A DNA stretch of 64,000 nucleotides, from the NCBI RefSeq assembly GCF_007860175.1, contig NZ_SJPX01000004.1, positions 496,001 to 560,000 on the forward strand, given 5' to 3'. The notes under the pieces are model-generated. The model ran no database searches, was not told the origin of the DNA, and saw only the letters and a program-made list of their open reading frames with translations. Source of the stretch: Rubripirellula reticaptiva. GTDB taxonomy: Bacteria > Planctomycetota > Planctomycetia > Pirellulales > Pirellulaceae. A program made the translations under genes and the position numbers. Positions 8,609-18,093 of the stretch are shown piece by piece (position 1 is the stretch's first letter; each line of letters begins with the position of its first letter).

Positions 8609-10234
8609 GTGTCGCCAATGCATCTGTCCGCCCGTCATGTCAGCACGTTGATCTGCGTCGTGGTTGTGTTCTCGTTGGGATGCCGCGACTCAAACGAAAA
8701 CGATGTTGCTGGGAACTTTGGAAAATCTTCATCGGGGACACTCCGTCGACTTCCCCCCACGAATTCGGGCCCAAACGTGGGCCTTAACATTCTTAATGCA
8801 AGTGAGAAAGCGGAATTCGTTGAACGTGTTCGCCCACAAGTTGAGCAATTCTGTGGTGATTGCCATGTGATGGCGCTGCCGAGTAGTTCGGCGGTAGATG
8901 ATTGGGTTGCCGAAGTCGAACAAGGATTCTCGTTGTACGAATTTTCTGGACGGACGGATCTGCAGCTGCCGGATCGAAGTGATGTGTTGAAATTCTTCCA
9001 GTATCAGGCTCCCGAACACATCGAGCTGACGAATGGGATCACCGGATACCCTGAATCACCCGTGCCTTTTCGCGAAACAACGGTTCGCTTTCCTGGCAAT
9101 CGGCCACCCGTCGTCACGAATGTCACGTTGATGGATTTGGGGATCCAGGAAACTTTGGCCCTGGTCTACTGTGACATCGGTTCTGGCGCGATCCTAGCGC
9201 ACTGGCCTGCCGAGCCTGAGCCGACGACGATTCGTTTGGCGACCGTTTTCCAGCCGGTACATGTCGAGTCCTGTGACCTTGATGACGATGGCAACGTTGA
9301 CTTGGTGGTTGCTGATATCGGCGAGTTCAACGCCAACGAAAGCGACCTCGGTCAAGTCGTCTGGCTGCATCGTCGTGGTGATTCCAGCAGTTTCGAGAAA
9401 ACGGTTTTGCTAGACGGTTTAGGCCGAGTCTCGGATGTGCGGCCCGGCGACTTTGACGGCGATGGTGATACCGATTTGCTGGTCGGCGTCTTCGGTTGGC
9501 GAAAGACTGGGCAGATACTTTTGATGCTCAATGACGGTAACGATTCGGGCGGCGTACCCGAATTTACTATCAAAAAGATCGACGATCGGAATGGCGCCAT
9601 TCATGTGCCACCGATCGATCTTAATGGTGACGGACATCTCGATTTCATCGTTCTGCTAAGCCAAGAACACGAACGGGTAGAAGTGTTTTTGAACGATGGT
9701 GCGGGCAACTTTGAAAATGAGTTGCTTTGGGCTGCTCCGAATCCCGCGTACGGATCCAGCGGAATTGAATTAGTCGATATGGATGGCGACAAGGACATCG
9801 ATTTGCTGTATGTCAACGGCGATTCGTTTGATCGTGGGGCCAAGGCTCATCACTCGGTTCAGTGGCTCGAAAATGTCGGCGGTAACTCTTTTGCGCACCA
9901 TCATGTGTGTAACATGCCCGGAGCCATGGATGCGACGGCCGCTGATTTCGATGGTGACGGTGACATGGATATCGTCGCTGCGTCTCTGTTGGCAGGCGAT
10001 AGTCGACAGCAACTAAACGCCGTCGACTCGTCGTCCCTTGTGATTCTGACTCAGACGGGCAACGGCGAATTTGTCCCGGCGAGAATCGAAGGCAAGCTAC
10101 ACCAGCACCTTTCGTTGGTGGCCGGGGACTTTGATCACAATGGTACCGTCGATGTGGCGGTCGGCAATTTCATTCGGGATGCCGTTTCGGACTTGCCCGA
10201 TCTGGTGATCCATTGGAATGAACGCCAGCAGTAA
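8609..10234 (+). CDS. FG-GAP/VCBS-repeat lipoprotein with a haem-type CxxCH motif
   Basis: 541 residues starting at GTG 8609 (or ATG 8618). A lipoprotein signal ends in the lipobox FSLGC (cysteine about 29). A single CGDCH motif near residue 90 is of the haem c type. From about residue 200 to the end there are repeated calcium-binding FG-GAP/VCBS blades: DLDDDGNVDLVVADI, DFDGDGDTDLLVG, DLNGDGHLDFIV, DMDGDKDIDLLYV, DFDGDGDMDIVAA, DFDHNGTVDVAVG. Such beta-propellers sit on the cell surface or in the periplasm. The join of a haem motif to a propeller is common in planctomycetes. Ligand unknown. Confidence 0.88.
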   Translation: MSPMHLSARHVSTLICVVVVFSLGCRDSNENDVAGNFGKSSSGTLRRLPPTNSGPNVGLNILNASEKAEFVERVRPQVEQFCGDCHVMALPSSSAVDDWVAEVEQGFSLYEFSGRTDLQLPDRSDVLKFFQYQAPEHIELTNGITGYPESPVPFRETTVRFPGNRPPVVTNVTLMDLGIQETLALVYCDIGSGAILAHWPAEPEPTTIRLATVFQPVHVESCDLDDDGNVDLVVADIGEFNANESDLGQVVWLHRRGDSSSFEKTVLLDGLGRVSDVRPGDFDGDGDTDLLVGVFGWRKTGQILLMLNDGNDSGGVPEFTIKKIDDRNGAIHVPPIDLNGDGHLDFIVLLSQEHERVEVFLNDGAGNFENELLWAAPNPAYGSSGIELVDMDGDKDIDLLYVNGDSFDRGAKAHHSVQWLENVGGNSFAHHHVCNMPGAMDATAADFDGDGDMDIVAASLLAGDSRQQLNAVDSSSLVILTQTGNGEFVPARIEGKLHQHLSLVAGDFDHNGTVDVAVGNFIRDAVSDLPDLVIHWNERQQ

Positions 10235-10396
10235 CGTAAACAGCGCTGGGATGGCGGGCATGTCGTCTCAGTTGTGAGCATGGCATGAGCTTTGCAATCA
10301 GGTCTGTTAGCGGAAGGACTGCGCGATTCCAACTTCGGTGTGTCGTTCGTTCGCCGTCGTTGCTTACCTGTCGTTGCTTACCTAAGGAGTGCTGTG

Positions 10397-10807
10397 ATGC
10401 GACTGAACGTTTGGATGTTGTTGGTTTGTTTACTCGGAACGCCTTTATTCGCGCAAGATCCAAAAATCGAGCCTGCGGATGAATTGGTTCCGGTCGAGTC
10501 GGCCGAAACGCCACTCGATTTCTGGATGCAGAAAAAGCTTGGTTACTCAAGCGAAATACTGAAGGGGCTTGCTCTGGGCGACTTTGACTTGGTCGAATCG
10601 AGTGCACGCCATCTGCGAGTTCTCAATCGCATCGAAGGGTTTGTGCGGAGCCGCAATCCGGACTATCGAACCAACATAAACTTGTTTGACCGATCGACGA
10701 ACGAAGTGATCCGACAAGCAAAGGCGGAAAACATCGAAGGCGTCACTTTGGCGTATCACCAAATGACGCTCAGTTGTGTTCGTTGTCACCAAACGCTTCG
10801 CGAGTAG
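10397..10807 (+). CDS. cytochrome c'-like secreted protein
   Basis: 136 residues from ATG 10397, preceded by a good AAGGAG ribosome site at 10384-10389; an upstream in-frame start exists but lacks such a site and would bury the signal peptide. Signal peptide residues 1-19 (MRLNVWMLLVCLLGTPLFA). A helical body ends with CVRCH about eight residues from the C-terminus. A C-terminal CxxCH on a four-helix bundle is the cytochrome c' pattern; such proteins bind small gases or shuttle electrons in the periplasm. Function beyond haem binding is inferred. Confidence 0.8.
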   Translation: MRLNVWMLLVCLLGTPLFAQDPKIEPADELVPVESAETPLDFWMQKKLGYSSEILKGLALGDFDLVESSARHLRVLNRIEGFVRSRNPDYRTNINLFDRSTNEVIRQAKAENIEGVTLAYHQMTLSCVRCHQTLRE

Positions 10808-10904
10808 TTTTCGTCAACCCTCAGCGGCGCAAATGTTGACGGCTTCGCAGCGATTGTTGCATCGAGGCAGTCACTGCAGCGTTGCATTTACCGCATTGCT
10901 GTGA

Positions 10905-11468
10905 TCATTGCATCGCGGCGAGTTTGTCCAGGATGACTTGTTCGTTTACGGACAACTTGCCTTTTCCGAAACGAGCGTTCGACGAGTTGGCAACATTCGT
11001 GGCCATCCGTAAGAACTCGGCATGCAGCATGGCTGACATCTTTGGCGTCAGCGTCTGGTCGACTGCGGCTGCGTATTCTTCCCAAACTTTCCAAAGCGAT
11101 TGCGGCGGGCAATGGTGGAGCCACGTTTCCAGCAGATCGAACGCCGTTGGCGAGTCTTTGACGCCGTGACGCAAGGCGGCGCTCAAAATGGCTTGACGTT
11201 CGGCGGGAGTGACACGGCCGTCCGCCCAGGCCACAAACACGGCGGGAACCAACGCTAGTGCCGCGATTGATGAAGACCTGATGCCAGCGTCGATCAAGTG
11301 GTCGAGTAACTCTTGGTCGTGAAAGCCGGTTTCTGCTTCCAGATCGAAGCGAGACTCTTCGAGTTCAAGTTTTTCACGCAGTCGTGCGCCCAATTGCTCG
11401 TCGACTCGGTGGAAAAACTCATCTTCAAGGGCTTTGCCTCGTCGATGAAGGGAATCCATTTCAGGCAT
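10905..11468 (-). CDS. TerB-like protein (paralogue A)
   Basis: 187 residues, mostly helical. The motif VAWADGRVTPAERQAIL (about 79-95) matches the TerB-type helical metal-binding signature (ADGxxxxxE). The protein closely parallels the gene on the other strand at 11818-12402 (VAWADGNVSQEEREAV), including the pattern of the following helices, so the two are paralogues arranged head to head. The family is linked to stress and tellurite-resistance networks, but no ter operon is present here. No signal peptide. Function in this organism is unknown. Confidence 0.78.
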   Translation of the reverse strand: MPEMDSLHRRGKALEDEFFHRVDEQLGARLREKLELEESRFDLEAETGFHDQELLDHLIDAGIRSSSIAALALVPAVFVAWADGRVTPAERQAILSAALRHGVKDSPTAFDLLETWLHHCPPQSLWKVWEEYAAAVDQTLTPKMSAMLHAEFLRMATNVANSSNARFGKGKLSVNEQVILDKLAAMQ

Positions 11469-11817
11469 GATTTCGCATCTCGGTTAGTGAGAATCGGCTT
11501 GCCAGCGTTTTGTTCGCCGACGTCAGTTGAGTTGATTTGAACGCAAAAGCAATTGTGGTGCCAACCTGCTTGTTGACTGCAAGAGTACGGGAACGGCCAA
11601 CTTGGTTGTGTTCAACCGGCCCGGTGGCGCGCTGTGATGCCCGTCGCAGATCGTGCGAATCCGCACGCGTGAGCGGAATGGGACCAGCTCTCAATCGCAT
11701 CGCTTGCGAGAATCTTGGAAATGCAGCCGGCGACGTCGTTTGTCGCTGCTGCGATAGTTGGTCCGCGCTTTGCTTTACCGATTGTGGCTAGACGATATAC
11801 ACCTTGGAATTGACCTC
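11469..11817. other. divergent intergenic region between TerB-like paralogues
   Basis: About 350 bases without a credible gene. It must hold the promoters of both divergent paralogues. Short open frames exist on both strands but have no ribosome site or recognisable content. No clear palindrome or terminator was seen. Confidence 0.6.
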
Positions 11818-12402
11818 ATGACATCCATGAAGAAGCAATCTGGACAACTTCGCAATGTTGCCACTCAGCATTTTTTCGGCGAACTGGAACGACAGATCGT
11901 CCAACGCCTTCGCGACGAGGCGACAAGCGAACAAGGCCGCGTCGAGTTGCTGCGAAGTACTGGGCTTCACGATACTGAGTTGTTGGAAGAACTCGGTAAG
12001 TTGGGGATCACTGCTGATGGTGTCATCGCGCTGCGACTGTTGCCGTTGGTGTTGGTCGCCTGGGCAGACGGAAATGTTAGTCAAGAGGAACGCGAAGCCG
12101 TTATGGCCGCGGCGTTAAAGATGGGGATCGTCGAGAGCACGACGGCTTGGATATTGCTTGACCAGTGGCTCACCAAGCGTCCTCGCGGTGTCAGTGTCGA
12201 CGCTTGGCGACGGTACATCCACGAGGTCATGGCTCAGATATCAAGCACTGCGCAGAAACGGTTGGTTGACTTGACCTGCCAGCAAATGACTCAGGTTGCG
12301 AAAGCCACCGGCGGCGTCTTAGGCTTTGGCAGTGTTTCAAACAAAGAACAAGAAGTCATTCACGAAGTCAAAATCGCGATGCAACTAAAAGCAACGCCTT
12401 AG
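11818..12402 (+). CDS. TerB-like protein (paralogue B)
   Basis: 194 residues from ATG 11818 (a second ATG lies three codons on). The VLVAWADGNVSQEEREAVM segment (near 80-97) carries the TerB-like ADG..E signature, and the C-terminal part VSNKEQEVIHEVK mirrors LSVNEQVILDKLA of paralogue A. The longer frame that begins at 11758 runs through promoter sequence and is not supported. A soluble, helical, probably cytosolic protein. The two paralogues may form heteromers, which is inference from their divergent pairing. Confidence 0.76.
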   Translation: MTSMKKQSGQLRNVATQHFFGELERQIVQRLRDEATSEQGRVELLRSTGLHDTELLEELGKLGITADGVIALRLLPLVLVAWADGNVSQEEREAVMAAALKMGIVESTTAWILLDQWLTKRPRGVSVDAWRRYIHEVMAQISSTAQKRLVDLTCQQMTQVAKATGGVLGFGSVSNKEQEVIHEVKIAMQLKATP

Positions 12403-12451
12403 GAACGCGAAGCTTGTTAAGTGCCTCATTCGCAGTCTCCCCTTCGATCAA

Positions 12452-13006
12452 CTAGTGATCGTGACCGCTGTGGTCATGGCCTCCGTGATCGTGCCCGTCG
12501 TGGTCGTGTTTGATTTCACCGCGATAGGGAGTTCCATTGATGGTCAGCGTTAGCTTGGGGGCTGCAGTATCGTCATCGATATGTCCGACTAGTTCAGCAT
12601 CAGCAATTGTGAATCGTGACGATTTGCCATTGGGATCTGCGTCATCAGGGGTGGCGGCAAGCTTGTATTGTTCCGGCGTTCCGTCGTGCATCAAGTTGAT
12701 CGTCAACTCACTCGCATCAATGGGGACGGCTTTGGTTGCCGACGAATCAAGTACATAGATCGTCACCGAATTGTTGTCGTGGATCACTTCAGCGTGGAAT
12801 TCTTCGTTGCCGAGTTCGACTAGAGTTCCGTGATGTGGTCCTTCGGACGGGTGGGAATGAACGTCGGCGTTATCAGGCGGAAGACTATTCATCTCAACTG
12901 CCGCGTCCGAAGTTGTCGTTGCTGGTTTGGATCCGCACCCGGTGGCAATCAACAGTGTCGCGCCAATGGTGAATGCCAAGTTAAAGTTTCGCATTTGCTT
13001 TCTCAT
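12452..13006 (-). CDS. His-tailed lipoprotein of metal efflux operon
   Basis: 184 residues from ATG 13006 (alternative ATG 12994). Signal peptide ending in a lipobox ATGCGS, so an outer- or inner-membrane lipoprotein. The C-terminal end is a run of HDHDGHDHGGHDH type with about ten histidines, a likely metal-binding tail, and there is a second small His cluster (HSHPSEGPHHG). It follows the RND pump gene on the same strand. The histidines and context suggest metal buffering or delivery to the pump in the periplasm. The longer frame upstream overlaps the promoter gap and is not supported. Confidence 0.8.
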   Translation of the reverse strand: MRKQMRNFNLAFTIGATLLIATGCGSKPATTTSDAAVEMNSLPPDNADVHSHPSEGPHHGTLVELGNEEFHAEVIHDNNSVTIYVLDSSATKAVPIDASELTINLMHDGTPEQYKLAATPDDADPNGKSSRFTIADAELVGHIDDDTAAPKLTLTINGTPYRGEIKHDHDGHDHGGHDHSGHDH

Positions 13007-13113
13007 AGGTTTTAAGATTGTGCGAAAGGAGTGTCGGGTCGGACAGTCTTTTTCGCTCATTAAACTAGGAACTGTGAACTGGTTTATGCATTGCAATGTG
13101 ATCGCGATGTAAA

Positions 13114-16100
13114 TCATGCGTTGGCTGTTGCTTCGTCAAGTGTCGCTTCGCTCGTCGCTTCGCTGACCACTCGGGCAGCCGACTTCATACCAAACAACCA
13201 GAACAAAGCTGGGTGAACAAAGAAGTCGAGCGCCGTTGAGCTGATCAGGCCACCTAAAATCACAGTCGCGACTGGATACAAAATTTCTTTGCCTGCTTCG
13301 CCAGCCGACAACACCAATGGCACCAGCCCGATCCCCGACGTCAGTGCGGTCATCAGCACGGGTGCCAGTCTTTCCAGGCCAGCTCGAACGATCATCGCGG
13401 GTGTGAACTGTTCGCCTTCGTGTTGCACCAAGTGCAGGTAATGCTGAAGCAACAGAATCCCGTTTCGCGAGGCAATCCCCGCTAGCGAAATGAAGCCGAC
13501 CATTGCTGCGATCGTCAGCGTTTGCCCGGTCATGACCAGTGCGGCAACCGAGCCGATGAATGCCATCGGCAGCGCCGCCATGACTTGGAACGCTAAGTTC
13601 GCACTGTGGAACAAAGTAAACAGCACCAAGAAGACACCAACCATCGAGATCACGAACAACACCGAGATCACACGACTGGCTGACTTCTGACTTTGGAACT
13701 GTCCGCCGTATTCGACGAAGTAACCGGGCGGCAGCTGGGCAATGATTGGTGTGATCGCCGCTTGAATGTCCGTCACGACATCGACCACGCCGCGGTCAGC
13801 CACGTTGCACTGGATCACAACCCGGCGGCGAACGTTCTCTCGGTTTACGACGTTGGGGCCGCCGGACTCATAGATCTTTGCCAGTCCCGACAGCGGAATG
13901 GTGCCACCCTCTGGCAACTGAATGGATAGTCGTTTGAGTTGCTCGATGTCCTCGCGATAGGCTTCCTTCATACGGACGACTAGATCGAAGGTTCGCATCC
14001 CGTCAAGAATCTCAGAGACGACTTTGCCGTTCATTGCTGTTTCGATGTAGTCGTTGACCGCGGCACTTGATAAGCCGTATTGCCACAGCTTGTCGCGATC
14101 CAATTCGATGCGAAGCTGCGGGATGATCACTTGCGGTTCTAGCAGAGCGTCGGTCACGCCCGGAACCAATTCCATTTGGGCTTTGACTTGCTCGGCCTTC
14201 TGGCGAAGCAGGTCAAGATCGTCGCCATAGATCTTGATACCGACCTGTGCCTTCACACCCGACAACATGTGCGAGATCAGGTGAGCAATCGGTTGCTCGA
14301 CGGCCGTGACGATACCTGGAATGTCTTCCATCGACTCGCGTATTTCTGCCAACTGTTCTTCACGCGAACGAGGTGAATCAGGGTCCAGTTCAATGATCAT
14401 TTCGGACATGTTCACGCCCTCGGCGTGTTCGTCTAATTCCGCGCGACCGGTTCGCCGAGCAAACTTCTGAACATCGTCAATCTTCTTTAGCGACTCTTCG
14501 ACCGTTTGCGCAATCGTGTTCGAAGCAGCAAGCGAAGTTCCAGGCGGAAGAACGACGTTCAGCTGAATCGTTCCTTCGTTGAACGGTGGCAGGAAATCTT
14601 TTTCCAATCGCGATACAAAGATGGCTGCGATCGCAACCAAGAGCAATGTCACACTCAAGTTGAATCGCGGGAAAGTCAAGCTAAAGCGAATCACTTTGTC
14701 AGCAACCCATTTCAATCCTCTTAGCACCAAGCCGTCCTGCTCGTCATCGCGACCTTTGCCGAGTGCGAGCAGCCAGTACGACAGGATCGGTGTCACGGTC
14801 AGCGAGACGACCAATGACGACAGGATTGATACGATATAGGCGATGCCGAGCGGCGCAAATAGTTTGCCTTCCATGCCGCCGAGTGCGAACAGAGGCAAGA
14901 ACACCAAGACGACGATCATCGTGCCGAACACGATCGAACGGCGAACTTCGGTGCTGGCCCGAAACACCACCAGCAGCGGATTGAGCGGGGTGCCGGCCGA
15001 TCGGTTCTCTTTCAAACGGCGGTAGATGTTCTCGACGTCGACGATCGCATCGTCAACCAACTCGCCCATGGCAACGGCGATGCCACCAAGCGTCATCGTG
15101 TTGATGGACAAACCGAACACCGAAAAGACGATTGCGGTCATCACCAGTGAAAGCGGAATCGCGGTCAGCGTGATGAACGTCGTGCGAATGTTCAACAGAA
15201 ACAAAAACAGAATCACGACGACGAGAATGCCGCCATCTCGAAGTGCTTCGACGACATTTTCGATGGCTCGGTCGATGAACGATTTTTGCGAGTACACCGT
15301 CGACAGTTGTGTGCCCGGTGGCAGAGTCGGTTTGAGCTCCTCGATCGCCTTCATCACTTCGTTGGTGACGTCGCGTGTGTCGGCGCCTGGTTGCTTGTTG
15401 ATCGTCATGACGACCGCCGGACCGCCACGCCATTTGCTGCTGACGGGCGAGGTGGTCAGGTCTTCAACTCTGACGAACGCCGAACTGTCGCCGCGCTTGA
15501 CTTGTGCTCCCTCGATGACATTGGCGACTTGCGAAAGCAGGACCGGGCGCCCATCACGAATCGTTACCGGAATCTTTTTCAGGTCCTCAATCGATTGGAT
15601 TCGTCCGAGTGATCGGACCAACAGTTCGCTTGGCCCTTGGCGGTCAAGGTAACCACCGGTTCCGTTCTCGTTGCTGCTGGTGACCGCAGATTCAACTTCG
15701 GGCAGGGTAACGCCGTAACGCAACATCGCGTCAGGATCGACCAGCACTTGATACTGCTTGCGTTGACCGCCCATCGTAAAGACTTGGGACACGCCCGGTA
15801 TCGTCAGTAAACGTTGCCGAACGACCCAATCGGCCGTCGTACGCAGCTCCATCGGATCGGCGGCTGGGTCGTCGTTCCATAAACCCAACATCAAAATCTG
15901 GCCCATGATTGACGAGATCGGCGCAAGCTGGGGAGTGATCCCTTTGGGCAACCGATCTTGGACCATCTGCATTCGCTCGGCAACAATTTGTCGATCCGTG
16001 TAGACGTCCGTGCCGTAAGCAAACTCGACGTAGATCACCGAGATGCCAACGCCCGACGAGCTGCGCACGGCTTCGACGCCGTTTGCACCGTTCATCGTTG

Positions 16101-16311
16101 TTTCGATCGGCAACGTGATCAGTGTTTCGACTTCTTCGGGCGCCATCCCGGGCGCCTCGGTCATGATGACCACGCGCGGGCGATTGAGATCCGGAAAAAC
16201 ATCGATCGGCATCACCATCGTTTGCCAGGTTCCATAGCCGATCAGAAACACGGCAATCGCGATGACGAGCAAACGCTGGTGAAGCGAAAAACGGATGACT
16301 GCATTTAGCAT
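13114..16311 (-). CDS. heavy-metal efflux RND pump, CusA/CzcA family
   Basis: 1,065 residues, the usual length for the inner-membrane pump of tripartite HME-RND systems. It shows the internal duplication (two sets of transmembrane helices around 340-520 and 880-1,040, each after a large periplasmic loop), the conserved start FPDLNRPRVVI after the first helix, and the helix-4 motif GELVDDAIVDVENIYRRL with the acidic residues that carry protons in this family. It exports metal ions (Cu/Ag or Co/Zn/Cd/Ni class) using the proton gradient. Which metal cannot be decided here. It sits between the adaptor gene (17 bases upstream) and the His-tailed lipoprotein gene. No TolC/CusC-type outer-membrane channel gene is nearby. 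Confidence 0.93.
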   Translation of the reverse strand: MLNAVIRFSLHQRLLVIAIAVFLIGYGTWQTMVMPIDVFPDLNRPRVVIMTEAPGMAPEEVETLITLPIETTMNGANGVEAVRSSSGVGISVIYVEFAYGTDVYTDRQIVAERMQMVQDRLPKGITPQLAPISSIMGQILMLGLWNDDPAADPMELRTTADWVVRQRLLTIPGVSQVFTMGGQRKQYQVLVDPDAMLRYGVTLPEVESAVTSSNENGTGGYLDRQGPSELLVRSLGRIQSIEDLKKIPVTIRDGRPVLLSQVANVIEGAQVKRGDSSAFVRVEDLTTSPVSSKWRGGPAVVMTINKQPGADTRDVTNEVMKAIEELKPTLPPGTQLSTVYSQKSFIDRAIENVVEALRDGGILVVVILFLFLLNIRTTFITLTAIPLSLVMTAIVFSVFGLSINTMTLGGIAVAMGELVDDAIVDVENIYRRLKENRSAGTPLNPLLVVFRASTEVRRSIVFGTMIVVLVFLPLFALGGMEGKLFAPLGIAYIVSILSSLVVSLTVTPILSYWLLALGKGRDDEQDGLVLRGLKWVADKVIRFSLTFPRFNLSVTLLLVAIAAIFVSRLEKDFLPPFNEGTIQLNVVLPPGTSLAASNTIAQTVEESLKKIDDVQKFARRTGRAELDEHAEGVNMSEMIIELDPDSPRSREEQLAEIRESMEDIPGIVTAVEQPIAHLISHMLSGVKAQVGIKIYGDDLDLLRQKAEQVKAQMELVPGVTDALLEPQVIIPQLRIELDRDKLWQYGLSSAAVNDYIETAMNGKVVSEILDGMRTFDLVVRMKEAYREDIEQLKRLSIQLPEGGTIPLSGLAKIYESGGPNVVNRENVRRRVVIQCNVADRGVVDVVTDIQAAITPIIAQLPPGYFVEYGGQFQSQKSASRVISVLFVISMVGVFLVLFTLFHSANLAFQVMAALPMAFIGSVAALVMTGQTLTIAAMVGFISLAGIASRNGILLLQHYLHLVQHEGEQFTPAMIVRAGLERLAPVLMTALTSGIGLVPLVLSAGEAGKEILYPVATVILGGLISSTALDFFVHPALFWLFGMKSAARVVSEATSEATLDEATANA

Positions 16312-16328
16312 TTGATTTCAGCTCCGTT

Positions 16329-17882
16329 TTAGTGGTTGTGGCCAGCGTGCGGGTCGACCGCTCCGCCGGATTTGTTCTTAATTGCCATCTGCATTTGATG
16401 CGCAGCTTTTAGCGCGATGACGTCGCCTGGATACACCGAGCCATCGTTGGCGATCACGGCAGCATTTTGGTCGCGATAGCGAACGTGGACGGGAACGCGA
16501 GTGAACGATTTACCGTTTTGTTGGAATACGAACCAGTCAGCCCCGTCTCTGACCACGGCATCAACGGGCAGCACGATTTGGTGTTCCCACTCTTCGACGG
16601 GCACGCGTAGTTCCATCCGCTGGCCAAGTCGGTATTTCCACGAAAGGAAGCGTTGGTTCTCGTTGTTGGTTTCGTCTCGAACGACTTCGTTGGGCAGTTC
16701 CACGAACATCGATAGCGTTCGCGAATCAGGATCGATTGAATTGGAAACGAACGTCAGTTTTAGCCCGCGAACCGTTTCTTGTCCGGACGAGCTGCTGATC
16801 ACCGCATCAACGGCCCATCCTCGTTTGGCAGCTTCCGTGATCGCGTTGACGTCGTTCTCGAAAGCCTTTCCTTCGATGAACAGCCGGGTGTAGTCCGACA
16901 GCGAACAGAGCTTTTCGCCTGCCATGATCGCCTGGCCTTTATGAACCAACAGGTCATCAATCACTAGCGGCGTGCCAGGTTGGTCGTGCGAGTGTCGATG
17001 CGAGGCATCGTTGGTCGGTGGCAGTGATGGAGGTAGCGACGGGTCTTGGCGGAACGAAACAGGACGGATTTGAACCTGGCTTAGTCGCAGTTCTTCATCG
17101 TGATCGTGTTCGTCCACATCGGGTGCAACGATTCGCAGGTCGCGCAGCAATTTGCCGTTCGTCCCGATTGCATCGACTTGTCGATCAGACAAACCGTGCA
17201 TCCGCAATGCTTCACGCTGAGACGTGGCAAAGGCTTCGAGTTTTTCTTTTGCGTAGCGTCGTTCCAGCAATAGTTTTCCTGAAATGGCACCTGATTGAGT
17301 TGCCTGTTCAAGACGGTTGATCTCGCGTGCTTCGACTTGCAGCTCGCTCACCGTTTTCAGGTAAGCCGTTTGCGTCTCGACCAAGTCTTCGTATGTCAAA
17401 CGAACTTCAAACAGCAACTCGCCCGGCATCACGGCTTCGCCGGTGACGGCGTGGACGTGCGTCACGACTCCGTTTAGCGGCGATGAAACAATGATCGAGG
17501 ATCGGCCAGGTTTTGCGACCACCACCGCCGGCACCGTGATTGATCGGCGGTAAGTTGATAGTTCGATTGGACGTAAGAAGTCTTGCGTCAGTCCAAGATT
17601 CTTCAGGGCTTGCGGAGTCAGTTGCAAAGATGCCGTTGCGTTGCCGATCGCCGTTGATTCGTTGTGCGCAGCATGGCCGGGCGAGTCGTCATGCGGACCC
17701 GAATGTTCGTCGTCTGAACTCGCACGCTGTGACGCTAGAGTTTGGTCGATCAACCGCGACAACGGTGGCCACCAAGCGGAGGATGTCGCAAAAGCTGCGA
17801 TCAATACGACGAGGCCCACGCCCCAGCGTATCGCAGTCCATGGCATCGAAGCCCTCGGCATTTTGGTTTGATTCGATTGCAT
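16329..17882 (-). CDS. RND membrane-fusion (adaptor) protein, CusB/CzcB family
   Basis: 517 residues. N-terminal membrane anchor (about 18-38), His-rich segment HSGPHDDSPGHAAHNES soon after, then the adaptor architecture: lipoyl-like halves (VVSSPLNGVVTHVHAVTGEAV, VHKGQAIMAGEKLCSL), a helical hairpin and beta-barrel domain, and a C-terminal HAGHNH metal-binding tail. It links the inner-membrane pump to an outer-membrane channel and may hand metal to the pump. Located directly upstream of the pump gene on the same strand; both clearly form one operon. Confidence 0.92.
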   Translation of the reverse strand: MQSNQTKMPRASMPWTAIRWGVGLVVLIAAFATSSAWWPPLSRLIDQTLASQRASSDDEHSGPHDDSPGHAAHNESTAIGNATASLQLTPQALKNLGLTQDFLRPIELSTYRRSITVPAVVVAKPGRSSIIVSSPLNGVVTHVHAVTGEAVMPGELLFEVRLTYEDLVETQTAYLKTVSELQVEAREINRLEQATQSGAISGKLLLERRYAKEKLEAFATSQREALRMHGLSDRQVDAIGTNGKLLRDLRIVAPDVDEHDHDEELRLSQVQIRPVSFRQDPSLPPSLPPTNDASHRHSHDQPGTPLVIDDLLVHKGQAIMAGEKLCSLSDYTRLFIEGKAFENDVNAITEAAKRGWAVDAVISSSSGQETVRGLKLTFVSNSIDPDSRTLSMFVELPNEVVRDETNNENQRFLSWKYRLGQRMELRVPVEEWEHQIVLPVDAVVRDGADWFVFQQNGKSFTRVPVHVRYRDQNAAVIANDGSVYPGDVIALKAAHQMQMAIKNKSGGAVDPHAGHNH

Positions 17883-18093
17883 TTGTCGGACTCTGTAGGA
17901 ATGGATTTGATGACTCGCACCAGCATCGGTTTCGACAAAGCTGCACCGCGCATTGCTGACTCCGGCACGGGAATCAACGTCGCAGCAGCGTCACATCGTG
18001 GAACGCAAACGAGCTGGACAGCAACTCGTCGCGGCTGGCCTAAATAAGAAATCGCCAAGAATGGTCGTGACGATTAACCCAAACTAGCGAGGC

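Noticed and set aside
15053-15433. Several 100-200 codon frames opposite the RND pump and PSD1 genes.
   Set aside because: They are shadows of long, well-recognised genes in other frames.
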